NCBI GenBank assembly: GCA_023429265.1
Contig: JAEYVS010000088.1
Coordinates: 1-25,644, forward strand
Length of the DNA stretch: 25,644 nucleotides
From: Bacteroidota bacterium
GTDB lineage: Bacteria; Bacteroidota; Ignavibacteria; Tepidaquicellales; Tepidaquicellaceae
Direction of reading: 5' to 3'
Part shown: positions 16,160 to 25,424 of the stretch, piece after piece
How the letters are laid out: each line of letters opens with the position of its first letter
How positions within the stretch are numbered: the first letter of the stretch is position 1
The notes under the pieces: model-generated
The model's database searches: none
What the model was told of the DNA's origin: nothing
What the model saw: only the letters and a program-made list of their open reading frames with translations
Position numbers and translations under genes: made by a program

Positions 16160-18232
16160 ATGCCGAAATTATTAATCTATACTCTGCTTTTATTGTTTTT
16201 TACGTCATTTGCTGCATTTGCCCAGAATGAAGACCCACCGGAAGAACCACCAGAAGAGTTAGAGCCATGGCAGGTATCAGATATCAAATTCTCATTTCAA
16301 AAAACAAAAACATTCCAGGACTCCCAGCTGGATAATATCATTGCTACCAGCACAGGTACAGATCTTAATATAAATTCCATTAGTAATGATATAATAACTT
16401 TAAAGAAATTCTATTTCGACAATGGGTTCTTTAACGCAATTGTGGATACAATACTAAATTTCAATAAAGAGGATAATGAGGTAACAATCATCTTCACAAT
16501 CATAGAGAATGACAGGAGTAGGTTTAACCAGATTAAGTACTCAGGCCTTGACACATTACCTCAAAATGTAAAAGATTCTATTTTTAGTCCCAATAAAGAT
16601 CAGCTGCAGATTCTTCTAAAAGAAGGAGAATATTATTCCAGAAGTGATATCAATCTTGAAATAGGGCGAATAATTGTGATACTCCAGAATAACGGATATG
16701 CTTTTGCAAAAAAACAAGAAGTAAAAGTCACGGGGATCTTTTCCGCAAATCCGGAGCTCAGACATAAAGTAGATATTGAATTATTTTTTGATACGGGGAA
16801 ACTGAGTAGATTTGGACAGACATTTATCGAAATCGAACAGAACCGTTATGGCATAGATGAAATGTATATAAGACGAAATCTTGAATATAAGGAAGGTGAG
16901 ATATACAGCAAAAGAAAACTGGATGCATCAAATGCCAAAATCCTTTCCACGGCGATAATCGAATCAAGTAATTTTACTTTTAGAGACTCTTCTGCTGGTT
17001 CAAATGGCGGAGATGTAGTCGATCTTAACTTAAAAGTTACCATCCGAAATAAGTACGAATTAACACCTGAAGTGCTTGGTTATGAAATCGATAATAGATT
17101 TTATGGTGGTCTCGGACTAGGATTTTACGATAGGTTCTTTCTTAATGGAAGCCGAACGTTTAATGCTTCCCTGAGAGGTCTCATTCACACATTTAAGTTT
17201 TACCGTTTTGAAAGCATAGTCCAGGTTTCAGAATCATATTTATTTAATAATCCTCAGCTTGCCGGAAATGTGAGATTAGGATTGAATTTCTTTACCATCG
17301 ATACACTTGACATAAGAGAGATTTCTGCCAAAGCAAGTGTTTCCTATGATCTGCCAACTTATACTTACATAAATAAGTTAGTAGCATCTACTGAATTTTT
17401 AAGTCAGAATATAAGCTATGAATTCACGAATGGTATAATAAATGAACAAATCAAAGATGGTCAGATAGATTTTGATGTATATTCTACATCACTGGGAGTT
17501 TCCGCTTTACACATAGGCATAGATAATCCTGTTTTTCCAACCAGAGGATTTAATCAAACTTTAACCGCCCAGGAAGGGGGGCTGCTTGGCCAATTATTGG
17601 AATCCGTATTCGACATAAACGTATTCAAATTTTTCAAATCCACTGCTTCGAATAAGTTCTTTTTTAATCTCTCAGACAATATTCAATCCATGTCCGTTCT
17701 GGGACTAAAATTTAACATAGGTATTATTATAGAGACTGGCGATAACCAGGAAAGATTAACGTTTAATGAAGATACAACGGATCTTGACCTTAAAATTCCC
17801 TTTGCTCCCTTAGAATTAAGATTTAAAGCCGGAGGAAGCACTAATAATCGAGGCTGGAGAGCAAATACACTTGGTATGGTACCTGACCAGGATGAAGGCG
17901 GGAATTTTTCTATTGATGGTACAATTGAGCATAGATTGAGACCATTTGTAAATTCTTCAAATTCATTGATAAAAGATCTCGGATTTGTATACTTTCTTGA
18001 TTATGGTAATGTATGGGAAAATGTCAGTAAGTTCAAACTGGACCAGGTAGCGCTTTCTACGGGATTTGGTATACGATATTTCACAATAATCGGAGCCATC
18101 CGATTGGACCTTGGACTCAAACTATATGACCCAAACCCCGGTCACGTGGGAGTTACGAACTGGCTCTTTCAGAGAGGAGCAAACCTAAACGATAAATATA
18201 CAATACAATTTGGGATTGGCAACACATTCTAA
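16160..18232 (+). CDS. Omp85-superfamily outer-membrane barrel (BamA/TamA-like)
   Basis: A 690-residue outer-membrane protein. The ATG at 16160 gives a clean signal peptide (MPKLLIYTLLLLFFTSFAAFAQ, cut after AFAQ); a TTG at 16145 would merely add five residues. A Pro/Glu-rich stretch follows, then about three POTRA-like modules (roughly 35-270), recognisable by the spacing of strand-helix-helix-strand units and by LKKFYFDNGFFNA and VILQNNGYAFAKK. The remaining 400 residues form a 16-strand-type barrel with the Omp85 loop motif in NNRGWRANTLG and a C-terminal phenylalanine (IQFGIGNTF). It is too short and too divergent to be certain of BamA; a TamA-like role with the TamB at the window start is attractive but the genes are 13 kb apart. 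holB follows after 2 bases. Confidence 0.85.
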   Translation: MPKLLIYTLLLLFFTSFAAFAQNEDPPEEPPEELEPWQVSDIKFSFQKTKTFQDSQLDNIIATSTGTDLNINSISNDIITLKKFYFDNGFFNAIVDTILNFNKEDNEVTIIFTIIENDRSRFNQIKYSGLDTLPQNVKDSIFSPNKDQLQILLKEGEYYSRSDINLEIGRIIVILQNNGYAFAKKQEVKVTGIFSANPELRHKVDIELFFDTGKLSRFGQTFIEIEQNRYGIDEMYIRRNLEYKEGEIYSKRKLDASNAKILSTAIIESSNFTFRDSSAGSNGGDVVDLNLKVTIRNKYELTPEVLGYEIDNRFYGGLGLGFYDRFFLNGSRTFNASLRGLIHTFKFYRFESIVQVSESYLFNNPQLAGNVRLGLNFFTIDTLDIREISAKASVSYDLPTYTYINKLVASTEFLSQNISYEFTNGIINEQIKDGQIDFDVYSTSLGVSALHIGIDNPVFPTRGFNQTLTAQEGGLLGQLLESVFDINVFKFFKSTASNKFFFNLSDNIQSMSVLGLKFNIGIIIETGDNQERLTFNEDTTDLDLKIPFAPLELRFKAGGSTNNRGWRANTLGMVPDQDEGGNFSIDGTIEHRLRPFVNSSNSLIKDLGFVYFLDYGNVWENVSKFKLDQVALSTGFGIRYFTIIGAIRLDLGLKLYDPNPGHVGVTNWLFQRGANLNDKYTIQFGIGNTF

Positions 18233-18234
18233 TT

Positions 18235-19317
18235 ATGTTTGAAAAAGTAATCGGACAGGAAAGAGTAAAAAAGATCTTTGAGAATATCAACCGAAACGGA
18301 AGATATGCTCACGCTTACATCTTTTATGGAAAAGAAGGAACCGGTAAAGATGCAATGGCTATTGAATTAGCAAAGCTGATCAATAATGAGTCTGACGATG
18401 TTAACATATTTCATTCTCAATACTTTAATTTCATTACTGCCCTGCCGGCAGGAAAGGATTCAGATGAAGAACAGGATCCTCTTTTGGGACTCGATAAAAA
18501 AGATTTTGATCTCTACCGCTCTGAAATAGAAAAAAAATCCGATGACCCTTATTACAAAATATCAATTCCCAAAGCAAATAACATACGCATAGGAAGCATA
18601 AGACATATTAAAAAAAGTATTTATCTTACCGGCAGTAAGTCGAAAAAGAAAATTTACTTAATCTCCGATGCTGATAAAATGAGTCTGCAAAGCGCAAACT
18701 CTCTACTCAAGATATTAGAGGAGCCACCTAAGAATTCACTGCTTTTGCTAACTACTTCAAAGCTCAATTCACTTCTACCAACCATTATTGGGAGATGCCA
18801 AAGCATAAAGTTTAATGATCTATCTTCAGATGAAATCAAATCGTATATTAGTCAAACCTTCGAAGGGATCTCAAAAGAGGAAGCTGCCATTTATGCTAAT
18901 CTTTCTGAGGGCAGCATTTCTAAATGTAACTCAATCCTGGATAGTAATACTCTTGAATTAAGAGATAAGGTAGTCGATTTATTAGCTTCCCTTCTGGGAG
19001 GAAAATACATTGCCTTTGGTGACGATGTGAACTTTATTACCGGGTTAAAAGACAAAGAAGCTACAAGACGGTTTTTAGCGATAATGATGCTTTGGTTCAA
19101 AGATCTTTCTTATGGGAGATCGGATTTACATCAAACCATCGTAAACCTGGATAAACTGGACAGGATCAATAGATTTAATGAGAATTTTAACTTCGATTAC
19201 TACCCTATCATTACACTGATCGAGGACGCTGCCCGGGAAATAGAAATGAATGTAAACCAGGAGCTTATACTTTACAACCTGGGATATAAAATCAAAGAAC
19301 ACATCTCAAAAGTTTAA
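18235..19317 (+). CDS. holB: DNA polymerase III clamp-loader subunit delta prime
   Basis: AAA+ subunit of the clamp loader that places the sliding clamp on DNA; 360 residues. The opening MFEKVIGQERVKKIFENI and the P-loop-like GKEGTGKD (about 33-40) are typical, as are NIRIGSIRHIKKSI, the Walker B-like LISDADKM and the following SANSLLKILEEPPKNS, and the GRCQSIKF motif (SRC-type arginine finger region). The last P-loop residue is Asp rather than Thr/Ser, consistent with delta prime subunits that do not hydrolyse ATP. The four zinc-binding cysteines of the E. coli protein are absent and replaced by an acidic insert of about 50 residues, a pattern also seen in Bacteroidota-type delta prime. The ATG is 2 bases after the Omp85 stop; the last 12 bases overlap the convergent lipoprotein gene. 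Confidence 0.87.
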   Translation: MFEKVIGQERVKKIFENINRNGRYAHAYIFYGKEGTGKDAMAIELAKLINNESDDVNIFHSQYFNFITALPAGKDSDEEQDPLLGLDKKDFDLYRSEIEKKSDDPYYKISIPKANNIRIGSIRHIKKSIYLTGSKSKKKIYLISDADKMSLQSANSLLKILEEPPKNSLLLLTTSKLNSLLPTIIGRCQSIKFNDLSSDEIKSYISQTFEGISKEEAAIYANLSEGSISKCNSILDSNTLELRDKVVDLLASLLGGKYIAFGDDVNFITGLKDKEATRRFLAIMMLWFKDLSYGRSDLHQTIVNLDKLDRINRFNENFNFDYYPIITLIEDAAREIEMNVNQELILYNLGYKIKEHISKV

Positions 19318-20697
19318 GAATACATTGTCCACACTCCAGGTTCCTCTCACTTTCAGGTCCTCGGAAAATATAATAAATTTCTCAGCCGGTTTGAACGGAT
19401 TTACCTGGCCATAATAAAACTCCCCGTCATCATTTAAATCAACAAAACTAAAGACTGTATAACTCCCCTCTAAAATATTAGGGAAGGAAAATGTAGTATC
19501 AGAGTAAACTTTTGTGGAATAAGAAATAAACTTATTGGTGTTATTGTATAACCTGATCCAGACGGGAGATCCTGGATACCCTTTATTAATTACCCTTCCC
19601 ATTATCCTTCCAGAACTACTTTCTTCAGTAACACTAAACTTTAGAGAATAAAAATAATTAAGAGTGGTATTCCTAAAATCAAATTTAATTCTTGCTGTGA
19701 TACCAAAGCGGAGATTTTCGGCAGTAAATATCTCAAGCAAAGAATCGTTAAGCCAATTAAAAACCGGCCGGTAAGACTGACCTGTTGCCGTATCAATGAT
19801 TGATACATTATCGGCTATGTCAAGTCTCGTAAGTTTATTATTAGGGAAATAAAAATAGAACCTGTAATCAGGAGGAATTTCTTTTACTCCGTCAGGAATG
19901 GAGGAATATACATAACCTGCGGTATCCGGTCTTAGTAAAGCATACAATTCATCGCTTCCTACTTCCATTCCCAGCTTCTCTGCTAAAAAATCAACATTAA
20001 CCGCTGACTTTGAATCACTTACTTCAAAGTCCCCCGTTGTCATATAAATTTTATCAAATTCTTTGTCAAATAAGAGATTCCTGTTATTATCATCCATAGC
20101 AAACACCCTGAATTTACCTTCAGGAAGATTCAAAAAAGAATAAGTGCCCCCTGTGTCTACCTGGGATATGAAATCCGCAATCCTCACAGCCGGGTCAACC
20201 GTCTCTGAGCCATTTAACCTGTATGCCAGAATAAAGATGTCGTTATAGTTTTCAGCATATACCTTACCCGTGAGCTTTCCTTTATCGATTTTTGAGCCTG
20301 TCGATATGGCAAACTGGATTGGCTCTGCAAGAGGATTTCCTCTTCTCACATCTTTAAGAGTTTTTCCTATGTATATAGTGTATGTCCGGTTAGATTCCAG
20401 CCCATCAGGGAAATAAATTTCAACTTCCTTTCCGCTATAGTTGATTTCTACTTCGGACTTCGGCTGTGGGGAAATGAATAAAGCATCCTGGAAACTCCTT
20501 CTGTCTACATATTCATCAAATTCGATTACGATTGATTTTCCGGAAAAGTTAACTGTATTTTCTCTGGGGGTTATTTTCATAACCACCGGAGGGCTAATGT
20601 CTTCATCGCCACCTGGCGGAGGAAGTTCATTAGCGCACGAGAGAAAACAAATGCATGAGGATATCAGAAAAAGATATTGTAAAATTCGTTTATGCAA
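19306..20697 (-). CDS. Ig-like (Big_5/SbsA-type) domain lipoprotein
   Basis: A 463-residue secreted lipoprotein. The signal peptide has several cysteines (ISSCICFLSC); Cys21, just before ANELPPPGGDEDISPPVV, is the likely lipidated residue because this Pro/Gly/Asp-rich tail is typical of Bacteroidota lipoproteins of this class. A Big_5/SbsA-like Ig domain follows (about 35-135: VVMKITPRENTVNFSGKSIV, then EFDEYVDRRSF). The remainder is beta-rich, with two segments resembling carboxypeptidase-regulatory-like or prealbumin-like folds (YSFLNLPEGKFRVFAMDDNN and FPNILEGSYTVFSFVDLNDD). It starts with TTG at 20697, the only plausible start, overlapping the histidine kinase stop by 8 bases, so it is translationally coupled to the kinase gene. 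It probably sits at the outer membrane; function unknown. Its end overlaps holB. Confidence 0.82.
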   Translation of the reverse strand: MHKRILQYLFLISSCICFLSCANELPPPGGDEDISPPVVMKITPRENTVNFSGKSIVIEFDEYVDRRSFQDALFISPQPKSEVEINYSGKEVEIYFPDGLESNRTYTIYIGKTLKDVRRGNPLAEPIQFAISTGSKIDKGKLTGKVYAENYNDIFILAYRLNGSETVDPAVRIADFISQVDTGGTYSFLNLPEGKFRVFAMDDNNRNLLFDKEFDKIYMTTGDFEVSDSKSAVNVDFLAEKLGMEVGSDELYALLRPDTAGYVYSSIPDGVKEIPPDYRFYFYFPNNKLTRLDIADNVSIIDTATGQSYRPVFNWLNDSLLEIFTAENLRFGITARIKFDFRNTTLNYFYSLKFSVTEESSSGRIMGRVINKGYPGSPVWIRLYNNTNKFISYSTKVYSDTTFSFPNILEGSYTVFSFVDLNDDGEFYYGQVNPFKPAEKFIIFSEDLKVRGTWSVDNVFLNF

Positions 20698-23600
20698 TAG
20701 AAACTTGTTTTAAAATGTTAAATCTTATAATAACTTTAGTACCTTTGCCCTGTTCACTCTCATATGTAATTTTAGCTTTCATATCATCAAGGGATTTTTT
20801 GGATATGGCTAATCCTAATCCCATACCTGAAGACTTAGTTGAGAAGTTAGGCTCAAATAGATTCTCAAGTACAATTTGATCCATTCCAATACCATTATCA
20901 GTTATTTCAAAATACAGATGCCCTTTTTTCATAAAAGAAGATACTTTGACAATGCCATCGCTATCAATAGCCTGAATTGAATTTTTTATGATATTTTGAA
21001 AAACACGATTCATCTCTTCCCTGTCTGCAGATACTTTAATTGAATTATCCTCCAGCATAGTTTCAAACCTTACATTAGGATGATTTTTGTATAATGCAAT
21101 TACATCCGTCATTATTTCATTCAGATCCAGCGGCTCATAATATCTTTTTGGAAGTTTCGCAAAATTTGAAAACTCGGTTGCAATACGGTTTAGTTTATCA
21201 ATCTCATTAATTATCAAAAGCTTGGTCTTTTCGAGTACAACAGGAAATTCACTTTTTCCATTTTCCTTGTACACATTGACAAGGTGTTGGATCGAGAGTT
21301 TCATCGGGGTAAGAGGATTTTTAATCTCGTGTGCCACCCTCCGTGCAATATCTCTCCAGGCGGCTTCTCTTTCCGCCTTTTTAAGTTCCCTCTTTGAACG
21401 TTCAAGCTCTTTTGTCATTTTATTAAATGAATCAACCAGGTCCTGTAACTCATCATTTGAAGAAACTTTGAGCTGAATATTGCTGTGTCCTTTTGAAAGT
21501 TTTTCAGTTGCTCTTTGAAGTTCGAGTATGGGTTTTGATATTTTATCCGTTAAAAAGCTAACCAGGATAAGAGATATGATAATTACTATGAAATAAATTC
21601 CAAAAATGAATGTCAAAGTTTCTGTTAATTCTTCACTTATTTCAGTTTGTTTATACACAAGCTGAGAAGAGATAATTCCCACTATGTTATTCCTGGGATC
21701 CTTATACGGCTTATACGCTACTAAATAAGATAACCCTCCCTGGTCATGATTCTTAATAAACAGGTCTTTATTAAGATAATTTATGTTGTAATTGGCGTCA
21801 GCATCTACGCGAGTATCAAGGAGATCAGACTTGTACAGCTCCTGATTAGTTGTAGATATAAGCTGGTTTTTAATATATAAATTAAAATTTTTATCAGTAC
21901 TTGCAATACTTCCCTTTAGAAAATCCCGCTGAAGGATATTCAGGCTGTCAGGATCTGTTACAGTATTATCAATGCTCTGCTTACCTTTTAAACTTTCAGA
22001 AAGAATGTTAAGGTCTGAGATAATCTGGGTTTGAAGATTTGAATCATTCTTGGAAATAATAAAACCTCTTGTATAGAAAGCTAATAATATAATTGGGATA
22101 ACGGATACCAGGAAAAAAGACAAAAATAACTTTTCTCTAAAATTCAGGCGGAACTTTTTATACTTAATTATAAAATAAATTCCAAAGATCATGTAAAACA
22201 AAACATACACTACAACAGCGAAAATTATAAATTTCAAATAAAAGAATGCCGTTGTCTTTATGTCATCCCTTTTTAAACTTATTGAATAAATCCTTTCGTA
22301 AATTCCCTGTTCATCATTCCCCGGTTCAGCTAAGATATAATATGTTCTATATTTTTCATTATTAAAATTTTCTATTCTCCATTCGGAGTTTTTAGCACTA
22401 TTTTTAATATATTCCTTAAATATTTCAAGAGAGTTTAGACTGCTTATTGCAAGATCTTTATTAGTTGAGCTTGCAACTCTTCCATTTATATATTCCGTAA
22501 AGACAGGTTTTGAGATCAGTTTATCTAGAAGATTATCTCTTGTATAGCTTTTGAAGATCTCAAGTGAAGACTGCATTAGGAAATTCCTCGATTCATACCC
22601 AATTCCAATAACTAGATAGCCGAGTACCCTGGAAAACTGGGTATTTTTTAAATCTAATTTTTGTATAGGCGCAATCCCGACATAGAACTTTTCATTTGGA
22701 TTCTGAAGAATGGCGATATTATCATAAACGAAAGGCTGACTTTCTTCTTCTTTAGTGAGAAGATCTTCTTCTTCTTCGAATTCATCTATATTTTCAAGTG
22801 TATCTGTGCTTAAGGTATCTTCATTATGGAAAATTTCTTCCGGGGTGACAATATATCCTTTGGAAAAGAATTGTGAGCTTAAAAACTGAAGAACTGAATC
22901 TGTACTCAGTCTATTTTCATTTATATTAAAATCACTCACAACATTTTTTGCTGTATCAAGCACTATTACAGTTGAATTAAAGTTCTCTGTATTTAGTTTA
23001 CTATCGGCCCATAAGTAGAATGCAAGGCGTGGAAGCTTATTTTTATCTCTAATATTGTCTTCGATTTCTCTGTTTTCAGAAAGAGTAACTAACTCGGAAT
23101 TCAAAATGAAATTGATTCGCTCTTCCTGATTCTCCGATAACTTACTTCCAATTAACTCCACAAACTTTGTCTCTTGCGAGGTAATATTTTCGAGTGTAAG
23201 AATGGGTATAGTTAAAATACAAAGCAGTATTATTACAGAAAAGTTTTTTATACTCAATAAATTATAGGATCTGGATTTAATAGCAAGAGTCCCTGTATAA
23301 AAACAAAATAAGAAAACTAATATTATTATTAGTACTCTGTACCAATATGTAATTCCAAAATCCACCAGAAAAAGCTCAAGAATGTGATTTATTATCAGGA
23401 ATATTCCTAAAAACATTAAACTTCCATAGTACCGAAAGTCTTTATTCTTAAAAATCTTATTGGATTTTAAAATTACATAGAGCATTATTGATGATGCAAA
23501 AACATAAAAGCTAAATGATAAAAGCAGCAATATGAATTGCAGAGATAATAACTCAATACTAGGTATTATGGTACTATTATCTAAAAATTTTATATTCGAA

Positions 23601-24850
23601 TCAAAAATAATACTTTGAATCACTGCTCCAAATAACCTAAATAAAAGAAAGAAAGAAAGGATTACGAAAACAAATTTTATTAGACTTATAAAGATATTTT
23701 CTTTACTATCTTTTTTCCGGTTAGTAGATTTATCATAGTAATTAAACACAACAGTGGCAGAATAGATTGAAAACGCCAGGATAAATATTGCAGTAACGAG
23801 GAGTTCTCCTATGGACTTTAAAATACCAAATCCAAATTTAGACGCATAGTAGTCGGGAGAAAAGATCTCACTCTCGATTGTCCCAGAAGGGAAATCATAT
23901 TGAAGCCATAAATATCTTACCAAAACCAGGAATACAGCGAATAAAAAAAGCTTTGCAAAACCGGATTCAGTAAAATTCAAAACTCTAATGATGAGAAATA
24001 CCAGAATAATCGATAAGATAAATATTAACCCTGAGGTGATCTTTAATGATGTTAAAGCTAATTCCCTTTGATGAGATATCTGATCAAATTTAGGTATTAA
24101 CATTTTCCCAATCAGAGTCTTTTGTAACCCATAAAGATCGATTTCATTATTTTCGGCAAGTCTCGTAGAATCAATAAACAAATATCCTGTTATAGTATTT
24201 GCCGGCGCAATTTCCACTTCTGCATTAAGCTTATCATTTATCTCACTGGTAAGCCCCACTTTCTGGAAAAATTTATTTCGGATCTCATACTGAATGTCAA
24301 TTAATCTGGCAGTAAGCGTTACTCCAACAACAATGCCTTCATCAGGTTCCCGTACGGGATTATAAACTATAAGATAAGTATAAAAGCCTACTTCCTTGAT
24401 AACGGATAATTTCTGGCCCTTTAATGACTTTTGTAATAATACATAATCGGGTTTTAACTGCCGTCCCCTGTATGAAATTAATTCTAACCTGGAATTGTAA
24501 ATTTCGATATGATATCCCGATGGTAAACTGCGAGTTAAAACTTCATCAAAGATCTTTTTAGAATCATTGCGGGTGAGATTTTCTCTTAAAGATTTATTCC
24601 AGGATATCTCATCAGACAGTTTTTCCAGATTCTGTTGATAGGAGTTAAACAGCATCTCGACAGTCTGTATTTGATACTCTGTTTTTTCCTGATAGATAGT
24701 TTCCCAGTCATCATCTACTTTACTTTCCAGAAACGATGAGACAATATTAATTATTACTATCCATACTAAAACAACAAATGAGATAATTACAAGGATCTTA
24801 GAACGCCTGTCAAATAAGGATTCTATTTTTTGAAGTGAAGAGTTTAGCAC
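20690..24850 (-). CDS. Very large NtrY-like membrane sensor histidine kinase
   Basis: A 1386-residue kinase. Helix 1 (about 17-40) leads to a first extracytoplasmic domain (to about 265); a bundle of about eight helices follows (265-555), then a second extracytoplasmic region (555-865) with an acidic run DEFEEEEDLLTKEEE, two helices (867-897, 905-928), a third extracytoplasmic domain, a last helix (1077-1100) and a HAMP domain. The kinase core is intact: phosphoacceptor H1174 in RRVAHEIKNPLTPMK, N-box N1290 in QNIIKNSIQAI, G1 box D1318 in DNGIGMDQ, and GMGLGLAISKK. The NPLTPMKLS form of the H-box is typical of NtrY-like kinases. No response regulator is adjacent. The GTG start at 24850 follows the DUF4783 stop by 12 bases with AGGAG upstream; the stop overlaps the lipoprotein gene. 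The signal sensed is unknown; the multiple outside domains suggest envelope or small-molecule sensing. Confidence 0.9.
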   Translation of the reverse strand: MLNSSLQKIESLFDRRSKILVIISFVVLVWIVIINIVSSFLESKVDDDWETIYQEKTEYQIQTVEMLFNSYQQNLEKLSDEISWNKSLRENLTRNDSKKIFDEVLTRSLPSGYHIEIYNSRLELISYRGRQLKPDYVLLQKSLKGQKLSVIKEVGFYTYLIVYNPVREPDEGIVVGVTLTARLIDIQYEIRNKFFQKVGLTSEINDKLNAEVEIAPANTITGYLFIDSTRLAENNEIDLYGLQKTLIGKMLIPKFDQISHQRELALTSLKITSGLIFILSIILVFLIIRVLNFTESGFAKLFLFAVFLVLVRYLWLQYDFPSGTIESEIFSPDYYASKFGFGILKSIGELLVTAIFILAFSIYSATVVFNYYDKSTNRKKDSKENIFISLIKFVFVILSFFLLFRLFGAVIQSIIFDSNIKFLDNSTIIPSIELLSLQFILLLLSFSFYVFASSIMLYVILKSNKIFKNKDFRYYGSLMFLGIFLIINHILELFLVDFGITYWYRVLIIILVFLFCFYTGTLAIKSRSYNLLSIKNFSVIILLCILTIPILTLENITSQETKFVELIGSKLSENQEERINFILNSELVTLSENREIEDNIRDKNKLPRLAFYLWADSKLNTENFNSTVIVLDTAKNVVSDFNINENRLSTDSVLQFLSSQFFSKGYIVTPEEIFHNEDTLSTDTLENIDEFEEEEDLLTKEEESQPFVYDNIAILQNPNEKFYVGIAPIQKLDLKNTQFSRVLGYLVIGIGYESRNFLMQSSLEIFKSYTRDNLLDKLISKPVFTEYINGRVASSTNKDLAISSLNSLEIFKEYIKNSAKNSEWRIENFNNEKYRTYYILAEPGNDEQGIYERIYSISLKRDDIKTTAFFYLKFIIFAVVVYVLFYMIFGIYFIIKYKKFRLNFREKLFLSFFLVSVIPIILLAFYTRGFIISKNDSNLQTQIISDLNILSESLKGKQSIDNTVTDPDSLNILQRDFLKGSIASTDKNFNLYIKNQLISTTNQELYKSDLLDTRVDADANYNINYLNKDLFIKNHDQGGLSYLVAYKPYKDPRNNIVGIISSQLVYKQTEISEELTETLTFIFGIYFIVIIISLILVSFLTDKISKPILELQRATEKLSKGHSNIQLKVSSNDELQDLVDSFNKMTKELERSKRELKKAEREAAWRDIARRVAHEIKNPLTPMKLSIQHLVNVYKENGKSEFPVVLEKTKLLIINEIDKLNRIATEFSNFAKLPKRYYEPLDLNEIMTDVIALYKNHPNVRFETMLEDNSIKVSADREEMNRVFQNIIKNSIQAIDSDGIVKVSSFMKKGHLYFEITDNGIGMDQIVLENLFEPNFSTKSSGMGLGLAISKKSLDDMKAKITYESEQGKGTKVIIRFNILKQVSIA

Positions 24851-24862
24851 TCCTGTATACTC

Positions 24863-25327
24863 CTAATTAATGTTTACCTGGTCTATTAGCCACTTACTAT
24901 CCCGGTACTTTAAAGAAACTGATAATTTCAGTTTACGTTTTCCCATACCTACATTATAATTACACGAGCCAAGAACAAATGCATATTTTGATTTACGGTG
25001 AGAAGTTGAATAAGAAAAGGCATACGGCTTAAAGTAATCCATAAAATCCAGGATTATAAGTTCAGCCTGATCTGAGCTGTAATATCCCCTGTCTTTACTG
25101 ATGATATTAAGATATACCTGTGAATCGAAGTAAAGATTAATAAAATTAATATTTCTATTGTTAAAACCTTTTAGAATATCTTCAAAGGATTTTTTACACA
25201 GAAAGTATTTTATCCGTACTTTTTCATCCTTATATTTTTTATCCTGCCACCAATCATCATTTTGAGCGTGAAGATTTCCGTAAGAGGTAAAAACAAAGAA
25301 AAATAATAAAATAAACCTAGAATACAC
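24863..25327 (-). CDS. Secreted DUF4783-like protein
   Basis: A roughly 154-residue protein with a signal peptide (VYSRFILLFFFVFTSYGNLHAQ, cut after HAQ) and a small alpha/beta domain resembling DUF4783, an NTF2-like family of Bacteroidota: SFEDILKGFNNRN, FINLYFDSQVYLNI, the YYSSDQAELIILDFM segment, and a last strand ending SKWLIDQVNIN. The chosen start is GTG at 25327, directly before the signal peptide. A longer frame up to 25465 exists but would add a hydrophilic stretch, partly read from the palindromic element at 25425-25500, and would bury the signal peptide. It is the first gene of a likely operon with the kinase and the lipoprotein. The function is unknown; as an exported protein encoded 12 bases ahead of the sensor it could be a signal partner, which is inference. 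Confidence 0.75.
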   Translation of the reverse strand: MYSRFILLFFFVFTSYGNLHAQNDDWWQDKKYKDEKVRIKYFLCKKSFEDILKGFNNRNINFINLYFDSQVYLNIISKDRGYYSSDQAELIILDFMDYFKPYAFSYSTSHRKSKYAFVLGSCNYNVGMGKRKLKLSVSLKYRDSKWLIDQVNIN

Positions 25328-25338
25328 TAAAGTACCCC

Positions 25339-25346
25339 CAAACTTA
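25339..25346 (-). promoter_or_regulatory. Possible -7 box for the DUF4783-kinase-lipoprotein operon
   Basis: Read on the minus strand this is TAAGTTTG, an exact TAnnTTTG match. Twenty bases further up the strand is TTA rather than TTG (25367-25369), so the -33 half is weaker. Initiation here would leave a leader of only a few bases before the GTG at 25327. Confidence 0.45.
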
Positions 25347-25424
25347 GAATTTTGCTTTAAATTAAATAAATTACGGTGATAAATCAATTTATATAAGGTA
25401 GTTTTGATTAATTTATTCCCAGAT

